A stretch of 64,000 nucleotides of DNA, from contig NC_134115.1 of the NCBI RefSeq assembly GCF_040939455.1, positions 28,298,727 to 28,362,726 of the forward strand, given 5' to 3'. This document shows, piece after piece, positions 9,125 to 20,475 of the stretch. This DNA comes from Microcebus murinus (taxonomy: Eukaryota; Chordata; Mammalia; Primates; Cheirogaleidae). Under the pieces are notes generated by a model. It searched no databases. It was given only the letters and a program-made list of their open reading frames with translations, and had not been told where the DNA came from. Within the stretch, counting starts at the first letter, position 1; each line of letters opens with the position of its first letter. The translations under genes were made by a program, and so were the position numbers.

Positions 9125-9245
9125 GTCTTCACAACAATGTTGCACTGCAGTTATTATTTTATTCACTTTACAGATGAGGAATCTGTGGCCAAGAGACATG
9201 GAATAGCTTTCCCAAAGCTCCATGTCTGTCTCCCTTCTGGAATGC
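9125..9245 (-). repeat. MIR SINE fragment
   Basis: Complement of MIR: 'CTTCACAACAATGTTGCACTG', 'TTTACAGATGAGGAATCTGT', 'GGCCAAGAGACATGG'. Confidence 0.65.
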
Positions 9246-9284
9246 CCAACAGCCAAAACGGTCTCTGTAGAGGATAACTCACGT

Positions 9285-9765
9285 CATGACACTCTCGTGC
9301 TTGAAACTCTCCAGCGGCTTTACATGAACACTTTCAGGAAAGTCCAGGCTCCTTTTCAAAGCCTGCAAGGCCCATCATTATCTGGTCCCTGACTTCTTCT
9401 CCAATCCAGCCAGGTTTGTGCCCATCTTGAGACCTTTGCCCTTGCCACTCCCTCTGCCTGGAATCCTTTCCCCCAGACCCTCCCATGGATGACTCTTTCT
9501 TGCCATTCCATCCACTCTTTCACAAGGGCTTCCCTGACCACCCAGTCTATAACAGCTCCTCACCTAGTTCCAACCCTGTTTTATCTTCTTCATTGCACTT
9601 ACCACTCTTTTGAAATCTAATTATTTGTTCTATTAGGTTACTGATTTGATGTCTAAGCTGCCTAAGGATAGAGACCTTTTGGTCTTGCCATTACTATATC
9701 TCCAGTGTCTAGCATAATGTCCTACAATAGTAAGTGCTTAATGATTATTTATTAAATGAATGAGA
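9285..9765 (+). repeat. L2 LINE 3' region
   Basis: Well-preserved L2 landmarks in order: 'AAACTCTCCAGCGGCTTTAC', 'AAAGCCTGCAAGGCCCATCA', 'CCCTCTGCCTGGAATCCTTT', 'AAGGGCTTCCCTGACCACCC', 'CATTGCACTTACCACTCTTT', then the tail with 'AATGATTATTTATTAAATGAATGA'. The ORFs on the complement are not genes. Confidence 0.85.
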
Positions 9766-9767
9766 GT

Positions 9768-9913
9768 TGTCTTAATCCATTTTGTGCTGCTATAAAAACC
9801 ACAGACTGGGTAACTGTTAGTGAACAGAAATATATTGGTTCATAGTTCTGAAGGCTGGGAAATCCAATATCAAGGTAGCAAGATCTTGTGAGGGCCTACT
9901 GGCTGCATTATTT
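9768..9913 (-). mobile_element. MLT1-type LTR, first part
   Basis: 'TTAATCCATTTTGTGCTGCT', 'TATATTGGTTCATAGTTCTG' and 'AAGGCTGGGAAATCCAATAT' are the complement of a MaLR LTR. It is broken at 9,914 by another LTR and resumes at 10,533. Confidence 0.75.
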
Positions 9914-10532
9914 TGTTAATGGAAAAGAACCCAAACTCTGTAAAAATAATTTAAAAAGGCTTATTCTGAGTCAAATATGCGTTACTATGGCTTGGAGAGC
10001 CACATACGAGAAGACTTGAGCAATGGTCTAGCCATGGTTGGGTTATAGTTTGGTTTTGTATATTTCAGGGAGATAGGGATTACACATAAAGTCATAAATC
10101 AATACATGTAAGTTGTACATTATTTGGCCCCCCAAAAATCAGGTCATTATAGGTTGTAAGTGAGTTTAAAGATTCTTTGATTTGTAATTGGTTAAAAAAA
10201 GACGAAGCTTTGTCTAAAGACTTGGAATGTTTTAAGATAAGGAAGTCTGTTAATCAGAGACAAACCACCAGACATATACACAGATTCAAGTGATCTGTTA
10301 AGTAAATTGAGGACCTACAGGTGTGGTTTAAGCTTTGTCTTGCATAGCCTTAGGCCTGTAAATGAGTTACAAAGGATATCGCCAAGAAAGGGAGGGTGGG
10401 AAATGACAAGGCATGTCTGGCTTCCCTTCTCATGGCCAGCAACTCAGCTTTAGGATATTTCTGGGGTCCCCTTGACCAACAGGGGAATATTCAGTCAGCT
10501 GGGAGGGGGGCTTAAGATTTTATTTTAGTTCA
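9914..10532 (-). mobile_element. Solitary LTR, same family as the provirus at 41.9 kb
   Basis: On the complement it opens with a 'TGAACTAAAATAAAATCTTA' head and ends with 'TTCTTTTCCATTAACA'. It shares many blocks with 41,885-42,599: 'CCATGTATTGATTTATGA'-like, the GAAAT(G/A)TA(T/C)AAAACC promoter block, and the CCATTAACA end. It is inserted within the MLT1 LTR, so it is younger. A clean target duplication could not be read. Confidence 0.7.
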
Positions 10533-10745
10533 CAATTTCATGACAGAAGGACAGAGAGAGAGAGAGCGAGAAAGAGCAAGAGGAGCCAAACTTACCTTTA
10601 TATAATACCATTAATCCATTCATGAGGATGAAGCCCTTGTGATCTAAATACTTCCCATTAGTCCCCACCTACCAACACTGTTGTATTGATGATTAAGTTT
10701 CCAATACATGGGTTTTGGAGGGGACAAAACATTCAAACCATAGCA
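10533..10745 (-). mobile_element. MLT1-type LTR, second part
   Basis: Continuation of the host LTR: 'CATGACAGAAGGACAGAGAG', 'TTAATCCATTCATGAGGATG', 'GATGATTAAGTTTCCAATAC', 'TTTTGGAGGGGACAAAACAT'. Confidence 0.75.
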
Positions 10746-12404
10746 GCATCATTTAAGAGAAGTCAGTTTAGGTTGCCCCAGAGTTCTAAGTTTGGCTCTT
10801 AGTGAGCTTGGCATCCTACCTTAATAGGAACCACCCAAACAAGAGCCCAAACTCTAAAACCTAATGCTAAAATATAATTCTTTAAAAAGTTAAAAACATC
10901 ACTCACTCTCAAACAAATGTAAAATAAACACGAGTCAAAGACTTTATTTAACTCATTAATTAGTGAGGAAGCCAGTAAGATGTTAAAATCAATTCAAATG
11001 AGAATTTGAAGAGCAGAGACATGTTGGTAATTGGTAATGCTGACATAAATTTGCTTATAGGTATGAACCTAATTAATATACTATCAGATTTAAAAATGTA
11101 ATGTTGGGGATCATTTTTTTTCTGGAGAATAGGAATTGTTTGAGGGAGAATTGGAGGGAGACACCCTCAGGAGATGACTCTAATATTGAGCAATGCAATT
11201 TCAGAGTAAGCCTGATATTTGACTTATATAAAGCTCAGGCAATAAATTCAGTGTTTTTTCTGGTCATTTAACTAGAAGATAGATCTATGTCTGATATGCC
11301 ACTTTTATCACTTTCCTAATTCTTGCTAAAGGTTGACTCCTTTCAGAAAGTTATATTCTTTGTCACTAAATACTGAAAGAAGGGTTGCAGGGTCCACCAC
11401 AGCTGTGTATTTGTTAGTAATCCCAGCCCAGCTCCAGAGTAAGTGAAATATAAATTTAGGTGGAGAGAAGCTAATGATTATTCTAATATTGTTCCCAAGG
11501 GAAGGAAATAGAGACTTGTGTCTTGAGAATGGTATCTGCTTTAGGGGGAACTAAGAGACTCCAGACCAGAAAAGTAAAATCCTAGGTGGAGTCATACAAG
11601 GAGAACTTTTTAGGGAATTGTTGAAGCAGGGGTAGTGAAGAGGGATTGACTCTAAAAGCTGGGTGTATGGAGAAGGGTGGGAAAATTTCAATGTAATCCT
11701 GAAGAGTTAGGACTTAGATAGTACAAAAGGCAAATACAAATTAAAAATATGAGTCTTCATTCTCCCTGTTGAACATAAGGGTAGATAATTTCCCTCTCCT
11801 CCTGCCTTTTCTTTCAGCATTTCTTTCTCCATTCTTTACAAATGTATGAAAATATTTAAAATGGTCAAATAAGCTTCTTACCAGTCTCACAACCCAGGAA
11901 AGTTTCCTCAAGGACCTGAATGTTGTCTCTTTGAAATCTAATCATCAAGAAAGGTAAAGCCCCATCTCCCAGTGTCCTGGGAAAAGATAGGCCTAACTTG
12001 TCACTGGCCTGCAAATTGCAAAATCTATCTAATGTATCCTCCACTAGACTATAGTAAAAGAGTGATATTTCTTTGTATATTTTCAATCACTTTAGTAGGT
12101 AACCTCTGATGCATATCACATTCTGGTTTCATATTTTTTGATAACAGAATTGCTTTCTTTCTCTCTTTCCTTTATAGAGATTTTTTCTGGATTTGGAGAG
12201 ATTTTATTTTTAATTATATTTCTCCTAACAATGGCATAAAACCCAGAGAAAGAGATGAAATTCAGATCCAACAGAAAGGTTAGTACTTTCCCAAAGGCCA
12301 AAAAACCTAAAAATTAGCTCAGATTGTGACCAGAAAGTACAACAACATGGATAAGGATGCTGAAGGAAAAAATAGCATGGTAATTTTACTCCTATACATG
12401 GTAA
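10746..12404. other. Unclassified A+T-rich DNA
   Basis: No recognised repeat or gene. ORFs are short. A minus-strand interval, 11,882-11,976, is flanked by good acceptor and donor matches (see findings) but is not called. Confidence 0.4.
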
Positions 12405-12792
12405 CATGTATAGGAGGCCATTGATTTGGCCTGAGCCCCTGCACTAGACCCAAAAGAACAAGCCAAAATGGAGTCACTCATGCTAAACTTCCACATCACC
12501 AAACCTAAACTAAGTTGTTTATCTGACCTTCCAAGAAATCAAATGAGTGAGAGACAATAGGCAAATAGGCTATCGGGACAAACCAGATTTAGCCAGCATG
12601 AGAAGGAAATTCCCTCTGCTTTAATCTTTGCAAGTGAGAAATAAAAGTAAAATTCTAAGCCCCATAACTGACTGAACAGACCATCTCTCGGCCAAGAGGA
12701 CACCAGAGAAACCTTAAAAACTGAGTTCCCAGCTCTGATGGGACAGGAGGTTAGACATGCCTCATTATACCCCCTCCCTCCCTTGCTAACTA

Positions 12793-13238
12793 CCGTGTTT
12801 CCCGGAAAATAAGACCTGCCCATAAAATAAGCCCCAGCAGGATTTCTAAGCATTTGCACAATATAAGCCCTACTCTGAAAATAAGACATAGTGATGGGCA
12901 TGGCTATGCAGCCTATCTGCACAACCCATGCATTTCATCACGGAGCAGTAAAGAAGATGAGCAGTCCTCATCTGCCCCATGAGAGCTCTATTGCTTGACA
13001 TGAGAGATTGGGGCCAATGGTTCTAAAGGAAATAGAGTCACAAGAAATTCAGGCTGGAATTCGGGGTTTGGAGAGTTATGATGATGTTCCAGAAGAAGAT
13101 GACTTAACTATATTTGAATAAATGTAGATTGTTGTACCATACTTAAAAAAAATAACACATTCCCTGAAAATAAGCCCTTGGGTGTCTTCTTGAGGAAAAA
13201 TAAATATAAGACCCTGTCTTATTTTTGGGGAAACACGG
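12793..13238 (+). mobile_element. Tc1/mariner-superfamily element, non-autonomous
   Basis: A 446-bp element between TA (12,791-12,792) and TA (13,239-13,240). The left end CCGTGTTTCCCGGAAAATAA and the complement of the right end, CCGTGTTTCCCCAAAAATAA, match over about 23 bp with two differences. The motif AAATAAG(A/C)C recurs just inside both ends, as expected of transposase-binding subterminal repeats. Removing the element and one TA restores an uninterrupted LTR, which confirms the boundaries. It keeps the end of a transposase-like reading frame (13,017-13,121). High end identity suggests it is young relative to the LTR. Confidence 0.85.
13017..13121 (+). pseudogene. C-terminal remnant of a transposase-like reading frame
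   Basis: Inside the TA-flanked element, 34 codons from an ATG at 13,017 to TAA at 13,121 end in an acidic tail (..ESYDDVPEEDDLTIFE). The same frame is open for six more codons upstream before a TGA. The catalytic core is absent, so it cannot act alone. An acidic C-terminal end is common in pogo/Tigger-like transposases, which fits the TA target. Assignment to transposase rests on position in the element, not on a catalytic motif. Confidence 0.5.
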
Positions 13239-14015
13239 TACCATTAGGCTTTCTTTCCTAAGAGTTAAACAGAAATCAGCCCCTTTGAAAGACTCACTCC
13301 ACCACTGATTTACGCAACAACTACCAGATTTCGTTCCAGATAAGAGACCACCAACCATGGACTGGTTCTGGTAGGTTTACAGAGGCTGCACACAGCTTCC
13401 ATGCTACTGTGTCCTCTGTTTCTTTCACCTTTTGACATGTAGAGCCCTAATTATAATGCATTTAAATGTTAAGTCTCTACCTCAAAGTGAACATTGGACA
13501 TATGTAACATGAGTGTTTGCTTCTACGCATGCATGCATCCCTTCTTTGTGACTATTCATAGCTCCTCCTATAACATGTTGAATATATATTCTTAGCTAAC
13601 CCATTTGGCATAAATTCCTTTCTACCCTTCCCTCCCTGGAAGTGCCTGCTTCCAATTTCTGCTGGAGGCTACACTGCCCAGCCTGAGGTATGTCCAGCCT
13701 GCAGGCTAAAACCCTTTATAAAAAATAAAGCTCTCCTCTCCAAATTCATGAACCTGTGATTCTTCAATTGACAAAAGAAAAGTCATTATGAAATAAGCAA
13801 TCGTCTTTTTGTTTTCTGTTTTTGCTTTCCTCAGCCTTTTTCTGTTTATAAAACTAATCTCCTCTGCTCAGCTCATTGGAACACTAATTCTATTTTAGAG
13901 AATAAGGGATTGCCCAATTTTAGAATCACAAATAAAAGCCAATTAGATCTTTAAACTGAATTTGTTGTAATTTTGTCTTTTGAGAGTAGTTAAAACCATG
14001 TTATCTTGGTCTTAG

Positions 14016-14076
14016 GTACTCTTAGGTTCAGGATCAAGTTTTATCACTTATTAGCTAGTTAAATTACTTTCCCTGG
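14016..14076 (+). repeat. MIR SINE, first part
   Basis: 'GTTCAGGATCAAGTTTTATC..ACTTATTAGCTAGTTAAATTACTTTCCCTG' is MIR head/core. It is split by the Alu at 14,077 and resumes at 14,371. Confidence 0.6.
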
Positions 14077-14370
14077 GGCCAGGCTCAGTGGCTCAAGCCT
14101 ATAATCCTAGCACTCTGGGAGGCTGAGGCAGGAGGATTGCTTGAGCTCAGAAGTTTGAGCCCAGCCTGAGCCAGAGCAAGATCCCATCTCCACTAAAAAT
14201 AGAAAGAAATTAGCCAGTGTCATGGCATGGGCATGTAGTTCCAGCTACTCAGAAGGCTGAGGCAGGAGGATTGCTTGAGCCCAGGAATGTGAGGTTGCAA
14301 TGAGCTATGTTGATGCCACTGCACTCTACATGGTCAACAGAATGAGAATCTCTCATAATAATAAAAATAT
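14077..14370 (+). mobile_element. Alu SINE
   Basis: Dimeric Alu with 'AATCCTAGCACTCTGGGAGG' (strepsirrhine-style CCTAGCACTCT) and an A-rich linker 'CACTAAAAATAGAAAGAAAT'. The right monomer ends '..CACTGCACTCTACATGG'. Flanks ACTTTCCCTG (14,066-14,075) and ACTTTCTCTG (14,371-14,380) are the target duplication. It sits inside a MIR. Confidence 0.95.
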
Positions 14371-14520
14371 ACTTTCTCTGAATCTCTGTTTTCATCTGTA
14401 AAATAAGAGTAAATAGCACCTACCATAAAGAGATTTCATGAGGATAAGGTAATTCAAAGTACTTAGGACATGCTTACTGCATAGGCTGAGTTTAGTAATT
14501 CTTACCTATTCATAACATAT
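14371..14520 (+). repeat. MIR SINE, second part
   Basis: 'AATCTCTGTTTTCATCTGTA', 'AAATAAGAGTAAATAGCACC' and 'TTTCATGAGGATAAGGTAAT' follow MIR order after the Alu. Confidence 0.65.
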
Positions 14521-14650
14521 AATCCTTTTCTATTTGTAACAACTTCTAAGAGTTATTGTAAAAATCCAAGTTATGTTTAAATTATTTTGAACTATCATTA
14601 GAAATTAATGGCCGTTGAACTGCAACAAAATGATCTGTACGTGGTTCTAT

Positions 14651-15255
14651 GGGGGCTCAGGACACACCACCCTAAAATATGACTACAGGAGACCAGAAAA
14701 TGCCAGCCCAAAATATACCTCTTTGGAATATTTTATTGATTATTGATATTGATAATTGATTATCACGACCTAAATATTTTGAGAAACTGCAGACAAAGGA
14801 GTAGTTCTGAAAAGTTGTCCTTTTGTAAGGGAAATTTACATCTATGAAAGAAATATCTGTTCGAAAGGATGTCTCCTCTCTGCACCAGGAAGAGAAAAAG
14901 GACTAAATCGTGAGAGACTCTTACCAGTGGAGAAAGCATCAAATTAAATCTGCACAACAAACTTTACTTTTGCTTAGGGTGCTTTTTCTAGCTATCTCAC
15001 CTTAAGTAGGACTTTTCCCATACCCTTTTTTCTTTGTTTCAGCAAAGAAATAATGGTATTTAAGCTTGAAGTTTAAACTTTCTTTGAGATCTACTCTAGA
15101 GATTTACTCATGTCTCTAGGTTTTTTCTCATGTATACTGGAGGTGTGTGTTAATAAACTCCTGTTTGTTTTTCTCTTGCTAATATGTCTTTTGTTACAGG
15201 GAATCCTGGTTAAGAACCATGAAAGGTAGAGAGGAAATTATTTTTCTTCTCCTAT
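14651..15255 (+). mobile_element. Solitary ERV1-type LTR
   Basis: Same family as 5,963-6,510: 'CACCACCCTAAAATATGACT' head, 'GTGTGTTAATAAACTCCTG' poly(A) region, 'TATGTCTTTTGTTACAGGGA' and the 'GAGGAAATTATTTTTCTTCTC' end. The minus-strand ORF inside it is not retroviral. Confidence 0.65.
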
Positions 15256-17230
15256 CGTTCCAAGATTACTTGACCCTGCAGTAATGCTCACTGAACCATA
15301 GCAGACGTAGTGCAAGGTTTAAGGGAGTTGCAGAGGATTATAGACTGGGATTCTGTAAGAATCACTTTTTAAAAAAAAATACTTGATTGATCCCCTGGAT
15401 GGAGGCAGTAGGAAACTATTCATGCATTGCAAAATCTGCAAAAATAAATGAACAAACAAACAAAAAGGCCAGTTTTTAGTGACACTGGGCTCATGTTTGT
15501 CACATCCCTGTCTTTCCATGGTCCTGTGACAGATGTCAGGAGCACTTTGATCGTGGACTCTGGTATGGTGAGCATCACTCAGCGTCAGACCATCAACATC
15601 AGTAAGTAAGAACTTTTGACATGTGGGACCTCTGGGAGAGTATGTCTGTCTGTGGCATGAGACATTTCAGTGAGTTCCCAAATATTACTGACATTCCTAA
15701 TAATTTCTGAAATAACAAGTTTTTTTCATATAAAACAGACATTATTTCTTGGAGCTCTCTCCAAAGGCAGTATTGGAAAAAGTTGACTGTGGAGTCATAG
15801 AAACCTCATTAGGGAATCAGAACACCCAGTGAAAATGCTCAGAACATTTGTCAGAGCTCCTAAGAGCTGATGAAAGAGACTTCTTGCTCTGGTGGGTTTC
15901 TCCACAGTCAAGAAGCCCTGGGACAAAGCTGGCTTTGTGAAGAGGCCATAGCCCTGGGGCTGGGTTGCCAGGATGACTTCCAGACACAGAAGTGAATGAC
16001 TTCCAAGCCTGACCCCAGCTGGAAAAGTGGAACATACTAGAGAAAAAATCTAGTAGGAAGAAAAAGGCAGCTCATTAAGCTGCCCACCACATAAAACACA
16101 GATAGTTGTAGAGATAGGGAGAAAGTGTAGTTTCTCAGATTCAGGAATAGTGGTTTCAAATATGTTCAACAGGCAGGGTCTGATTCAAAGTTGGAGGACT
16201 GATCCTCCACTCCCAAGAATCCTGCAGGAAACATATGTGCCCAGATGTTACACACATCTGTTCTGACTAAATCAACACGTTAAGGGGGGGAATGAAATTT
16301 TAAGGCTTCTAAAATAGCACCAGTGGGTAGAAGAATTATTAAAAGGGGAATTTTTAAATGCCTGAGGTTGGAACTCTGAACTTTGAACTAAAAGAAGACC
16401 CAGTGCTTGCTACATGGTTCAATCTGTGTTGAACTATGAATTTTAATAGAATTCAATTTGATGATTAATACACTTTATTCTATGTCTCTTTAGCTATAGA
16501 CTAAAAAGCAATAACCATTATTTTAGTCATGTATGTTGCAACTGATAAAGGGAAATTCATTTAAGGCAGCATTTGGAGAGCCTAGGCAAGTGTTCTCCAT
16601 AACACTGAATTTGAAAATATTTTGTAATCAATGGCAAAAATTATTCACTACAGCCTAGAGTTATTATACCTGTGGCATGCTTTTTCTCCAACAGAATATA
16701 AATATGTAAATGCTCGTGATTGTGAATTGGCTTTTTCTATATTCTGATGGTACCTTACCACTATGTGAATTACCAAACGTCCAGTGCTAATTACTGTTGC
16801 TCATTACCAGATGTGTTTTCCAATTGATACAATGATGTGCTACAGAGCACATGACTCTTAAATGTACAAGGGCTTTGCAAACTCTTTTTAGAGAGTAACA
16901 CAAGTCCTTTCACCAAAGTAGACATAGTAACAAACCATGAGTAGTTAGAATGTTAGTGCTGGCATTTAAATTAACTACTCAAGGGCATTATTGTTATAAA
17001 AATCACACTCTCTCCTGCTGTATTTTATTCATATTGCTGTCCTTTTACTTTATGAAAAGAATGTTTCCAGTAGGTTTTTCCCCCCATAAATCGTCCCTAG
17101 CCTTTTTACGTTTTAAAGCATTTTTTAAAATTTCTGAGTAGTGAGTGTTGCTAGTGAGGCTCTTAAGTAAAGATTAATGAAACTTCAAAGATATGTACCA
17201 CTTGTTCTAGTCATTTGGAGACATACAACC
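15256..17230. other. Unclassified, repeat-poor DNA
   Basis: About 2 kb without a named repeat. A 69-base + strand interval, 15,533-15,601, has an AG acceptor and a GTAAGT donor (see findings). The rest has no coding character. Confidence 0.4.
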
Positions 17231-17546
17231 TTTTTTTTTTTTTTGATACAGAGTCTCACTCTGTTGCCCGGGCTAGAGTGCCGTGGCATCAGCCTAGTTC
17301 ACAGCAACCTCAAACTCCTGGGCCCAGGCAATCCTTCTGCCTCAGCCTCTCAACTAGCTGGGACTACAGGCATGCACCACCATGCCCGGCTAATTTTTTC
17401 TATATTTTTTTTAGCTGTCCAATTAACTTCTTTCTATTTTTGGTAGAGACAGGGTCTCACTCTTGGTCAGTCTGGTCTCGAACTCCTGAGCTCAAACGAT
17501 CCTCCCAGAGTGCTAGGATTACAGGCATGAGCCACCATGCCCGGCC
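17231..17546 (-). mobile_element. Alu SINE, lemur type
   Basis: The poly(T) head starts at 17,231, and reversed Alu text runs to the 'CCATGCCCGGCC' start of the element at 17,546. The A+T-rich lemur insert appears (complement) as 'TTTTAGCTGTCCAATTAACTTCTTTC' near 17,410. ORFs through it are Alu readings. Confidence 0.95.
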
Positions 17547-17699
17547 CAACTTCTTAATTTGCAAGTATTTTGACTATTTTGGTCACATAGGCATTACTGT
17601 TAATTCATAAACATTTGAAACTATTACTCTATATTAATGTATTTGAAATGTCCAAACGATAGTAGGCACACTTTAGAGGAATCGCCAAAGCAATAATTG

Positions 17700-20340
17700 T
17701 CACTGTTACACCAATATTCAAAGTAGTCTAGTGACCCATAGCCCAGGTTTGGTTCCTAGTCAGGGAACCAGTTCCTGCAGATGTAACACTTACAAAAAAA
17801 TCGGTTTGATATTTGTGCTATTCTTGATTTACGGGGATATTGATTTGTTACTGATCCTTTTCCCTTCCACGGGCAGCTTTTGATCTCCCGTCTCACTGAC
17901 TGTCTAAAATTTATGCCTAAATTAAAATAATCTTCCATCTCTGGGTACATGGGGTGGTCAGCCTTTGTGTGAGGACCGTCAGCTGAGAAGTAGAGACCCC
18001 AGAGAATATGGTGGGACACAAATGTGGGTTGCATCCCATTTGCGGCTAGCGAAACTTTCCTTTCCTTGAGCTACCTTGAGGGTGGTTCTGGATCTTGTGA
18101 GGGCTGCCTTTGGTGTCTTTGGTTAAGTGATAACCTTGGTTGAGCCTTATTGGTATTGGTGACTCTCTTTGAAAGGTGACTTTGGTTTAAAAGAAAAGAA
18201 AAAGGAAATTCAAAAGCCAGAAATATTGGCTGTTTGTCCCAGGTAAAATCTGATAATAAGAGATTTAAAAATATTTTTTAAAAGAGCTCTATGGTCAGAA
18301 GTCAAAATAATTAAAAGCTTATATTCAGGAGATATATATTTTTTTAAGGCCTTTCTACTTTTTTTTTTTTAAGGCCTTTCTACTTTTTTGGATCCTGTTT
18401 CTGATAAATTTTTTCATTTGACTAAAACCCTTTTTAGTGACATGTTTGTTCCCTCTGTTTGCTTCCTTTCTTGTTGGTATGATTTTTGCTGGGAAAAAAA
18501 TGTACAACTTCATTGGCCTTTTTAGAAAGCTTAAAATCTCTCCAAATTGGCTCCTTTGAGAATTGCTCTCCCATTTACCTCTAATCCTCCTTCCCCTTTA
18601 CCATCTTCAGTACTACATGAAGGCATCCAGGAGGAGACTTCTGGCAACTCTGAGACCGCTAAAGGAACACAGAAAAAGGCACCATGAATCCCCTCTTCTG
18701 TTTTCCTTGTGGAGTTCTAAGAATCATGGGCATGTTTCTCTAAGGTCAAAAGCTCTACTCTCTCTTGCACTGAGTTCCCTGATCTCTTTGCGGTTAGGGG
18801 GTACCAGGGATTGCTTTGTACTGTGAGGGAGCACTTGACCTTTGTGTGTGCAATGGCTGGCAAGCAACTGGCAAGGACTGCAGTTTGGGAGCTGTCTGAC
18901 AGGGATTGCAGTGACTACTCTTTTTCTTTTTGTGTACAGTTAAGAAAGGCATGGTTTGAACATTTGGAGGCTGTGCAACCACTCATCACTGAAGGATAAG
19001 ACTCCCACGGGGGATGGGCTGATCACAGAGTAGCTAATTGGCCTTGGGTCACTCTCCAGCCTCAGGAGAATGTTTTTGCAGCAAGGTGTACTGTGGATGC
19101 ATTGCAAGCCCCAATCTCATGACATTTCCCTCTTTTGGGAGGGTCTAGGATTCGCTTTTAAAATGGGATCCTTGATTACTGGGGATCTAGATGCTCTCTG
19201 CCTTCTAGCTGCACCTACTTTTCACATATAAAAGTACTAGGTCCCCCAAACTGCAAAGATATTGATGGCTGTATTCATTAATGGGATCTGCCCTGTACTC
19301 AGTGATCCAGTTGCAAAATGGAGACTAAATTAGAAGCTACCTACCTAAATGAAATTGGTTCTTCTAATAAAATCCTGGTGAATTCCTAGGATTTTGTGTT
19401 CCTTGGCATTCATTTTTAATCTTCCTCTAACTAACATGCCCAAATTCTTCTTTAAAAAGCTAAAATTATCTTTCTGTATTTTTAAATGTAAATTTGCTAA
19501 CCTGTTTACTCTAAAACTTGGTAAGGTCTTCAGCCATGTGGAACAGATGAACTTTAATTGTTCCATTTGCAAAGACATAGTCTGACACCAACTGTCCTTT
19601 TAAACTTTTAACTAGTGAATTTTTAAACTAGTGAATTTTACTTTTAAACTAGTGAATTCACTTTTAAACTAGTGAATTTTACTGGTCTCGTGACTAAAAT
19701 TTTAAAATCAAAGCTAAAAGCTTTTTATTTGTGTTTGTTGGTATTTTTATGAATACATGATACACGTCGGTTTGTATATTGTCTACATGGTACCGAACTG
19801 ACTTAAAATACATGAGTACTCATAAATTAAACAACTATCCCCAAAGCTTTTCAAGTTTATGTTACTTTAGTAATCTTTGACAAATAAAACTAGTTTTTAA
19901 ATTGTTCATAAAATAAAACAGAAATGACTTCAGAATTTTAGACACTTTTGCCTGGGTCTACTGGTCAGATAAATGTGTACTATCCCTGATAGCTATTTTA
20001 AGGTCATAAAAGTGTTACTTTTGTGATATTTTTGATACTTGTGATTTGTCTGTGAGCTTCTGTCTTTGGTTTTGAGTCTTTAGATTCTCCCCATAGTGGC
20101 TATGGTGAGATCTAGGGACATATGTGTGTCCAAAGCATCCGCAGAGCAGATCCAAGGGCAGTATGGTCCTGTTCTCCCTAGCCCAGCTCTGCCTCTTGGC
20201 CATGCTGGGAGGAGTCAGGTTCTCCAAGCATTGTCTTCACCACTCTGTCCCCTGTGCTGGGCTCTGCATCTGATATACAGCAATTTAAATTGCTTACTTC
20301 CTAGGTTTTTTACTGGAAATTAGTATAATTGAGAGTTGTT
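17700..20340 (+). mobile_element. Possible degenerate ERV internal region
   Basis: About 2.6 kb ending at an LTR-like tail (20,340-20,475) related to the LTR at 3,405. No intact gag, pol or env frame is visible and no protease or reverse-transcriptase motif was found. The call rests on position before the LTR tail and the absence of other repeats, so it is weak; it could be ordinary intergenic DNA. Confidence 0.25.
19604..19683 (+). repeat. Minisatellite, about 20-bp unit x 4
   Basis: Four consecutive copies of a TTTTAAACTAGTGAATT unit with spacers TTAC, CAC and TTAC; the first copy lacks two A. The central ACTAGT is a palindrome. Unit-to-unit identity is high. Confidence 0.9.
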
Positions 20341-20475
20341 ATATTTTGTATGGCTCTCATACACATTAATACATTTATATGCCTTTTCTCCTATTAATCA
20401 GCCTTTTGTCAATTGATTTTTCAGCAAACTTTCAGAGGGCAAAGGGAAAGTTTTCCCTTGGCCTCTATCTTGGGT
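20340..20475 (+). mobile_element. LTR tail related to the LTR at 3,405-4,027
   Basis: 'CCTTTTCTCCTATTAATCAG', 'CCTTTTGTCAATTGATTTTT' and 'CAGCAAACTTTCAGAGGGCA' align with the end of the 3.4-kb LTR. The head of the LTR is not recognisable. Confidence 0.5.

Larger units (their letters stand above)
12405..13773 (+). mobile_element. ERV LTR split by a Tc1/mariner-like element
   Basis: The block from about 12,635 ('AAATAAAAGTAAAATTCTAA', 'ACTGACTGAACAGACCATCT') through 'CATGCCTCATTATACCCCCT' parallels the 41.9-kb LTR. It then continues after the inserted element with 'CCATTAGGCTTTCTTTCC', a 'CTTTATAAAAAATAAAGCTC' promoter/poly(A)-type segment, and the end 'TTCTTCAATTGACA'. The left edge is uncertain: it may be 12,635, or reach back to about 12,405 through the 'CAAAATGGAGTCACTCATGC' block. 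It is a solo LTR of uncertain family, perhaps MER21-like. Confidence 0.55.

Noticed and set aside
17215..17610. 131-codon plus ORF
   Set aside because: Reads through an antisense Alu (typical Alu peptide such as SHSVARARVPW).
19604..19683. CRISPR-like direct repeats
   Set aside because: Spacers are 3-4 bases and nearly identical; this is a minisatellite in a mammalian genome.
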